The position numbers were made by a program, and so were the translations under genes. From positions 1 to 12,708 of the forward strand of contig CABPSV020000330.1 of assembly GCA_902459845.2 (NCBI GenBank): a DNA stretch of 12,708 bases, read 5' to 3'. Every line of letters begins with the position of its first letter. The stretch's first letter is position 1. The stretch is from Hepatocystis sp. ex Piliocolobus tephrosceles (taxonomy: Eukaryota; Apicomplexa; Aconoidasida; Haemosporida; Plasmodiidae). Below, in pieces: positions 9,201-12,708 of the stretch. The notes under the pieces were generated by a model. That model was not told the origin of the DNA. It ran no database searches and saw only the letters and a list, made by a program, of their open reading frames with translations.

Positions 9201-9834
9201 ACTAGGATATGGATTTGCAGAATTTAAAAGTAAATCATCAGCAATTGATGCTTTAAAAAAATTAGCAGGTACAACATTAGATGATCATGTTTTAGAATTT
9301 AGTTTATCTCATAATAGAGTTAAACAAAGATCAAAAACAGTAGGAGGGAAAATAAAAAATGAAGAAAAAAAAATAATTAAAAACAAAAAAAATATAAGTA
9401 AAAAATTATTAGTTAAAAATTTAGCTTTTCAAGTAACAAGAGAAGAAATACATAAATTATTTTCTTCCTTTGGAAATATAAGAAGTGTACGTATACCTAA
9501 AAATGCAGAAAATAGAAGTAGAGGATATGCATTTGTTGAATTTATGTCAAAAAATGAATCTCTTAGTGCAATGGAATCTTTACAACATACACATTTATAT
9601 GGTCGACATTTGATTATTGATTTTGCAAACGATTTAATATTTGAAGAAAATATAAACGAATTTGATAAATTAAAAGAAAATATGAATTCTGGTCATAACG
9701 AAAATGAACAAAAAAAAAAAAATTATATCACGTCTGAACAAGCCAAAAGAAAAAGTTTATATGAAAATAAAAAATCGAAAAGTGTAACAGAGTCGAAAAA
9801 AAGGAAACTTATGAATAACTTGGAGAAACTTTGA
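6274..9834 (+). CDS. MRD1: MRD1/RBM19-type pre-rRNA processing protein with five RRMs
   Basis: A single-exon frame of 1186 aa, started at the first in-frame ATG; the frame extends back to GTG at 6256, which is not expected to start a nuclear gene. MRD1/RBM19 binds pre-rRNA and U3-containing SSU processomes in the nucleolus and is needed for 18S rRNA release. Domains: RRM1 38-126 (TRLIIKNIP; RKICFIGF; NNTYINTSKISIE), RRM2 378-545 (KMIIYNLPP; TFAFVSFVFP), an MRD1-specific linker 559-655 (NIAVNVALTETYIINKM), RRM3 713-789 (IIVKNL; PLYLEWAP), RRM4 897-1015 (IYIKNLNFNTTE; GYGFAEF), RRM5 1044-1120 (LLVKNLAF; RGYAFVEF; HLYGRHL). The order and the PLYLEWAP and HLYGR signatures are those of MRD1. Yeast Mrd1 also has five RRMs but is under 900 aa; the excess here is Lys/Asn/Glu-rich sequence between and inside RRMs, including a roughly 90-aa insert in RRM2, a GEIK repeat array and an eight-Lys run. 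A Lys-rich tail is consistent with nucleolar retention. Confidence 0.93.
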   Translation: MNNFPAQTNLQNEYNGEFNSQSNNINNGVLNVSNTEKTRLIIKNIPKYMTEVDLKKHFFKMKGNYEFKITDIKIMKRKKIINKKEEYVSRKICFIGFISNQDCENFKKSFNNTYINTSKISIEDAYCPLQSRLAEIQKNTTYAHKMKYMPNNETNKVNRKKNNIQIIKKDNTITKFIPIKKTKAGVSTVRSHVIFVDEDTNDQVKDGKKKKKKKKNTNDNDNSDFKKKDDNNMNKDNKNMNNGVETCEEQEQEQEQRKGKKNIHNEENETIEDDTNALDWLKSVSKKNENKKSKHKEKKNVTNYDKKNLTEDKQDLFEMDKHNESSSEEETKAKSKVKSEEMKKEMKKESNTNKAKDTNKNNLFHDKIENCMDDNMNTGKMIIYNLPPISEEEIKILCERYGPVSDVHIFKNVIKGNVQINLNENNKKKLNDDFFIKLLKENDNVSSKNKKGKNKKKKKTNNGDGNGNNDNSVTKKDELNNEENIIDKKKNNILQNYDLTNVKTFAFVSFVFPSSCEKAKVNLHEMIYKGKILSTKYAKEKYENMYNEEKNDHNNKNKMFLKLSYESKTMYKKILEIQKKKTCQNENIWNLLYTDINSSIHNFCKENNFSRESILNITDKNIAVNVALTETYIINKMKEWIKKEGIHMEAFEQIYKKNDEKKEKTVNDNNDDNDGSAQSNKNISKTLKQKEQVNDNIIQNSESHKIVSYKRSNDTIIVKNLSMHTNKNDIINLFKKYGMLNKISFSPYNNIAILQFEKTDDAKKAFIGNSYLRYKKLPLYLEWAPINLYKNTKTEKVMDEIEGEIKGEIKGEIKGEIKGEIKGEIKGEIKSEIKGEINGEIKSEIEVKSDSVVLMDDNKKTATSTKNKKENVNIDKLKHNETILPEDDESSDDENTHASIYIKNLNFNTTEDNFKKLFEKLDGFVTCNIVKCKKVITQKENDQKKEKSKGNDKGKGKDKHTDTDLNDITQNQTYLSLGYGFAEFKSKSSAIDALKKLAGTTLDDHVLEFSLSHNRVKQRSKTVGGKIKNEEKKIIKNKKNISKKLLVKNLAFQVTREEIHKLFSSFGNIRSVRIPKNAENRSRGYAFVEFMSKNESLSAMESLQHTHLYGRHLIIDFANDLIFEENINEFDKLKENMNSGHNENEQKKKNYITSEQAKRKSLYENKKSKSVTESKKRKLMNNLEKL
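6895..6920 (+). repeat. 26-nt A run inside the MRD1 coding region
   Basis: Twenty-six A in a row encode eight lysines (residues 208-215) and the first two bases of an Asn codon, in the acidic/basic linker after RRM1. The reading frame of the remaining 970 residues depends on this run being counted correctly. Confidence 0.9.
8680..8811 (+). repeat. 12-nt in-frame array coding GEIK repeats in MRD1
   Basis: Eleven units of GGAGAAATAAAA code for (G/S)EI(K/N/E) from residue 803, between RRM3 and RRM4. The central copies are identical at the DNA level, while the last four carry AGC or AAC changes. A 12-nt period keeps frame and gives an alternating-charge stretch with Ile every fourth residue, likely helical. 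Copy number is probably polymorphic. Confidence 0.92.
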
Positions 9835-9870
9835 GAAACTTTGAGAAACTTGGAGAGACTTTGAGTTACC
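9821..9870 (+). repeat. 10-nt repeat spanning the MRD1 stop codon
   Basis: Units T(T/G)GAGA(A/G)ACT repeat with a 10-nt period at 9821, 9831, 9841 and 9851, with a decayed fifth copy at 9861. The TGA at 9832-9834 is formed inside the second copy. Because 10 is not a multiple of 3, each copy added or lost before the stop would change the frame. Confidence 0.85.
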
Positions 9871-9980
9871 TATACATTTTTTGCATTCTTATTTTTATAT
9901 GTAAGCTTATGCAAAAATTTTAACACCTCTGTTCACTTATATACATATATAAATATATATTCATAACATATATATGTGAC

Positions 9981-9986
9981 AATAAA
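9981..9986 (+). terminator. Possible polyadenylation signal for MRD1
   Basis: AATAAA lies about 150 nt after the MRD1 stop and just before a T-rich stretch. In DNA this AT-rich the hexamer arises often by chance, so the call rests mainly on position. Confidence 0.25.
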
Positions 9987-10027
9987 TCTCTTTTTTTAAT
10001 TCCTTTTGACTATTATTAAATTTTTTT

Positions 10028-10028
<1 letters not shown>

Positions 10029-10066
<38 letters not shown>
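10029..10066. repeat. 38-nt A tract
   Basis: An uninterrupted A run about 200 nt after the MRD1 stop, following a TTTTTTTC stretch. It is probably at or just past the end of the transcript. Confidence 0.85.
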
Positions 10067-10068
<2 letters not shown>

Positions 10069-10246
10069 GTAAAGCATATTTATTATTTTTACATCTTTTC
10101 AAGTGTATAAAAAATTACACGTAATGCTTTGTTTGTTCATTCACTTATCCCAGCGTTCAGTTTATCTACTCATTTAATTATTTATTTTTTTTTGTCATAG
10201 TTAAAACATTCTCTTAAAAAAAAAAAAAAAAAAAGAAAAAATATAT

Positions 10247-10475
10247 AAATTATAAATTACAAATTATAAACTACAAATTATAAACTACAAATTATAAACT
10301 ACAAATTATAAACTATAAATTACAAACTGCAAATTACAAAATGCAAATTACAAACTGCAAATTACAAAATGCAAATTACAAAATGCAAATTACAAAATGC
10401 AAATTACAAACTGCAAATTACAAACTGCAAATTACAAACTGCAAATTACAAACTGCAAATTACAAATTATAAATT
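10247..10475. repeat. 14-nt tandem array, AAATTACAAACTGC type
   Basis: About 16 copies of a 14-nt unit. The left copies read AAATTATAAACTAC, the right ones AAATTACAAACTGC or AAATTACAAAATGC, so variants are grouped in blocks, as expected from local duplication. It is noncoding and lies roughly midway between MRD1 and the Der gene. Confidence 0.9.
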
Positions 10476-10968
10476 AAATTTTGACCTTAAATAAGGTAAA
10501 TAAACAAATTGTACACTATTTTAAATACAATATTTCTTATTTTTTTTTTTTTTTTTTTTTGCTTTGATTTTATTTATCTGTTACTCTTTTTTTTTTTACA
10601 ACAAAAATCTGTAAGACTTGTAAATGTCGAAGTGCAAACTTTTAAAATTGAGAATGAACTGTGTTTAACAAATTACAACATACAGCATTTCAATTACTAT
10701 TTTTACCTTGTTGTGGGATATACTACTATACTATAAGAATGTACATAAGACCCAAATCGTATATATTCTACGCTTGTATAATTTTTGTTATATATATATA
10801 TATATATGTATATTTTTTTTTTTTTTTTCTCTTTCTATGCGTTATACTTGGATTTGCCCTGCTCTATATTTTTAAGCTTAACTTGACTTATTTTTTTTTT
10901 TACAAAACATGTAAGGAAATTTAGTCAATACATATCTGCGAATGTAATATATATTACATATATATATA

Positions 10969-11276
10969 CTCATTTGTATATATCCATTTGTATATACTCA
11001 TTTGTATATATCCATTTGTATATACTCATTTGTATATATCCATTTGTATATACCCATTTGTATATATCCATTTGTATATACCCATTTGTATATATCCATT
11101 TGTATATACCCATTTGTATATACCCATTTGTATATACCCATTTGTATATACCCATTTGTATATACCCATTTGTATATACCCATTTGTATATACCCATTTG
11201 TATATACCCATTTGTATATACCCATTTGTATATACCCATTTGTATATACTCATTTGTATATACTCATTTGTATATT
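10969..11276. repeat. 22-copy 14-nt array, CATTTGTATATACC type
   Basis: CATTTGTATATA recurs every 14 nt from 10971 to 11265 (22 copies). The two bases between copies alternate TC/CT and then TC/CC in the left part, giving a 28-nt dimer, and are nearly all CC in the right part, ending CT, CT. The unit has no stop codon in any phase on either strand, so the array is open in all six frames; the resulting frames are not genes. It ends 84 nt before the Der ATG. Confidence 0.93.
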
Positions 11277-11313
11277 TCTGTGTATGTTGCAGACGTAACG
11301 CCTGGCCTAGTTA

Positions 11314-11344
11314 GACTTAAAACAAGCTTAAGTTTAATTAAGTC
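11314..11344 (+). promoter_or_regulatory. Imperfect stem-loop just before the Der start codon
   Basis: GACTTAA (11314-11320) pairs with TTAAGTC (11338-11344), and AAC (11321-11323) can pair with GTT (11332-11334) across a three-base bulge, closing a loop around AAGCTT. It ends 16 nt before the ATG, so it would be in the 5' UTR. The stem is mostly A-U and any function is inference. Confidence 0.25.
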
Positions 11345-11360
11345 ATAATATATTTTTATT

Positions 11361-12708
11361 ATGAAAAAAAACTTGTCCTTGTTGTATATAACAATTTTTG
11401 TTTTTTCTGTGCTATTATCAAACTATTTTTGTTACATTGTAAAAAATATAACATATATGCAAATTAAAAATAGCAACCTTTCATATAACAGTAAAATAAT
11501 ACCTTTTCACATTAACAATTTTATGTTAAAAAAAAAAAATTTCAATGAAAACAATAAATTGAACAATTCATTTTTTTATTTGAACTTATATGTACAACAA
11601 AAAAATTCGGAAGACGAAAAAACGCAAGATGGCATAAAAAAAAAACAAAATATAAAACTAAGTGATAATGATTATGGTGATAACTATGGTGATGATAACA
11701 GAGTTAATGTGTTAGGAACTGCAAACACAAACACAAACATATCACATGCGGCTCTTTTTAGCAGTGAATGTAGATTAAGTAAAGCAAATAAACAAAATGT
11801 AAAAAATGGAGAAAATGTAAAAAATGGAGAAAATGTAAAAAATGGAGAAAATGTAAAAAATGTAGAAAATGTAAAAAATGTAGAAAATGGAGAAAATGGA
11901 GAAAATGGAGAAAATGGAGAAAATGGAGAAAATGGAGAAAATGGAGAAAATGGAGAAAATGGAGAAAATGGAGAAAATGGAGAAAATGGACAAGAAAAGG
12001 CACAGAATAAAAGTTTTATTACAGAAAAAGAGAATAAAATAAATAAATATAAAAATAACTATGAAACTGGGAATATTGCAAATTATATAAAACATAGGAA
12101 AAATGAAGAAGCAACGTTAAAAGAAGATAATCAAGAGGAAAACGAAGTAAAGGATGAAACATATAGTAACATAAATGACAAAAAAGAAAAAGACAATTGT
12201 TCAAATATAAAGAATGTAAAAAAAAAGCAAAAAAAAACTATCGAATTAAAAATTATAAAAAAATTACCTTTAGTATCAATAATAGGTAGGCCAAATGTTG
12301 GTAAATCTACTTTATTTAATAGACTAACTCATAAATTTCAAGAAGGAAGTATTGTATTAGATCAGTTGGGGACTACTAGAAACAATTTTTATGGAACAGT
12401 AGATTGGGATGGATATAAATTTGAACTTGTAGATACAGGTGGATTTGTTTTTGAGGATTATACTTTTTCAAAAGATATAAGAAATCAAATTTTATTAGCC
12501 CTTAAAGAGTCTTCTGTAGTTCTATTTATTGTTGATGGAATTAATGGGGTGCATCCTGTTGATTTAGACATAAGTAAATTTTTACGAAAATATATTAAAA
12601 ATGGTAATACAAATAGTAATACAAGTAGTAATACAAATAGTAATACAAATAGTAATACAAGTAGTAATACAAATAGTAATACAAGTAGTAATACAAATAG
12701 TAATACAA
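11361..12708 (+). CDS. der: Der/EngA-type GTPase, N-terminal part, probably apicoplast-targeted
   Basis: The frame is open from ATG 11361 to the window edge (449 codons, no stop), with an in-frame TAA upstream at 11346-11348. Der is a double-GTPase-domain protein that assists assembly of the bacterial large ribosomal subunit; a eukaryotic copy would serve an organelle. Residues 1-25 are MKKN followed by a hydrophobic stretch (LLYITIFVFSVLLS) like a signal peptide, then an Asn/Lys-rich, largely acid-poor segment to about residue 70: the two-part leader of apicoplast proteins. Then comes a spacer of about 230 aa with NVKNGE/NGE repeats. The first G domain starts near residue 300: G1 is GRPNVGKST (309-317), G2 lies in GTTRNNFYG, where Der has an ordered TRD, and G3 is DTGG (358-361). 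VLFIVDGINGVHPVD follows, then an NTNS-rich insert before the NKxD motif, which lies outside the window with the second G domain and KH-like domain. Family secure; apicoplast location inferred. Confidence 0.9.
   Translation, partial: MKKNLSLLYITIFVFSVLLSNYFCYIVKNITYMQIKNSNLSYNSKIIPFHINNFMLKKKNFNENNKLNNSFFYLNLYVQQKNSEDEKTQDGIKKKQNIKLSDNDYGDNYGDDNRVNVLGTANTNTNISHAALFSSECRLSKANKQNVKNGENVKNGENVKNGENVKNVENVKNVENGENGENGENGENGENGENGENGENGENGENGENGQEKAQNKSFITEKENKINKYKNNYETGNIANYIKHRKNEEATLKEDNQEENEVKDETYSNINDKKEKDNCSNIKNVKKKQKKTIELKIIKKLPLVSIIGRPNVGKSTLFNRLTHKFQEGSIVLDQLGTTRNNFYGTVDWDGYKFELVDTGGFVFEDYTFSKDIRNQILLALKESSVVLFIVDGINGVHPVDLDISKFLRKYIKNGNTNSNTSSNTNSNTNSNTSSNTNSNTSSNTNSNT
11796..11990 (+). 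repeat. In-frame NVKNGE/NGE repeat array in the Der leader
   Basis: Sixty-five codons: five 18-nt units (NVKNGE three times, NVKNVE twice), then eleven 9-nt units AATGGAGAA (NGE) and a final NGQ. The 9-nt block is nearly identical at the DNA level, implying recent expansion. It lies between the targeting leader and the G domain. Long frames on the opposite strand here are shadows of this array. Confidence 0.93.
12606..12708 (+). repeat. In-frame 12-nt array coding NTNS/NTSS, cut by the window edge
   Basis: AATACAAATAGT and AATACAAGTAGT units, coding NTNS and NTSS, run to the last base. They sit inside the first G domain of the Der homologue, between G3 and the expected G4 motif, so they must loop out of the fold. 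The total length is unknown. Confidence 0.92.

Larger units (their letters stand above)
9835..11360. other. Intergenic region between MRD1 and the Der GTPase gene
   Basis: Both flanking genes run rightward, so this 1.5 kb holds the MRD1 3' UTR and the Der promoter and leader. It contains the 10-nt repeat, an AATAAA (9981-9986), a 38-nt A tract (10029-10066), two 14-nt-period arrays, a T run of about 20 nt near 10540-10560 and a short stem-loop candidate just before the Der ATG. Reading frames at 10509-10924 are low-complexity, T-run driven and not convincing. Confidence 0.6.

Noticed and set aside
10509..10924. Two overlapping plus-strand frames of 75 and 87 aa
   Set aside because: They are Phe/Tyr/Ile-rich because of T and TA runs, with no motif; typical of intergenic DNA here.
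10247..11276. CRISPR array
   Set aside because: The repeats are direct tandem units with no unique spacers, in a eukaryotic genome, and no cas genes are present.
10970..11348. Frames of 75-124 aa in all six readings
   Set aside because: They are a trivial result of a 14-nt unit without stop codons; no unique sequence is conserved in any of them.
11758..12204. Minus-strand frames rich in HFL or IFS repeats
   Set aside because: They are antisense shadows of the NGE array in the Der homologue.
1..12708. tRNA, rRNA or transposon sequence
   Set aside because: I saw no cloverleaf, conserved rRNA segment, terminal inverted repeats, transposase or reverse transcriptase motifs.

Overview
The window is very AT-rich (long poly-T and poly-A tracts, TA microsatellites), its proteins are rich in Asn and Lys with low-complexity inserts, and one gene carries short AT-rich GT..AG introns. 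This fits an apicomplexan nuclear chromosome, most likely Plasmodium; the extreme AT content suggests a P. falciparum-type (Laverania) genome, but the species is inferred, not shown.

Layout from left to right: (1) 1-866, intergenic, with a 17-nt tandem array at the left edge. (2) 867-1286, minus strand: a small, very basic protein resembling mitochondrial ribosomal protein mS38. (3) 1287-2380, intergenic, with a 77-nt T tract. (4) 2381-4612, minus strand: a seven-exon gene that I reconstructed by hand as SPO11, the meiotic topoisomerase-VI-A-like transesterase (326 aa predicted, phases consistent throughout). (5) 4613-6273: a divergent intergenic region serving SPO11 and the next gene, ending in a 14-nt repeat array. 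(6) 6274-9834, plus strand: a five-RRM protein recognisable as MRD1/RBM19, a pre-rRNA processing factor. (7) 9835-11360: intergenic, with two further 14-nt-period arrays. (8) 11361 to the right edge, plus strand: the start of a Der/EngA-type GTPase with an N-terminal signal sequence and a long low-complexity leader, probably imported into the apicoplast; it runs off the window.

The genes do not form an operon or a single pathway. Three can be tied loosely to ribosome production in different compartments (MRD1 in the nucleolus, Der in the apicoplast, the mS38-like protein in the mitochondrion); SPO11 acts in meiosis. I see no previously undescribed system. The points most worth a second look are the SPO11 gene structure with a 32-nt exon, the 14-nt-period arrays next to the MRD1 and Der genes, a short uORF overlapping the MRD1 start, a 10-nt repeat that contains the MRD1 stop codon, and large low-complexity inserts inside folded RRM and GTPase domains.
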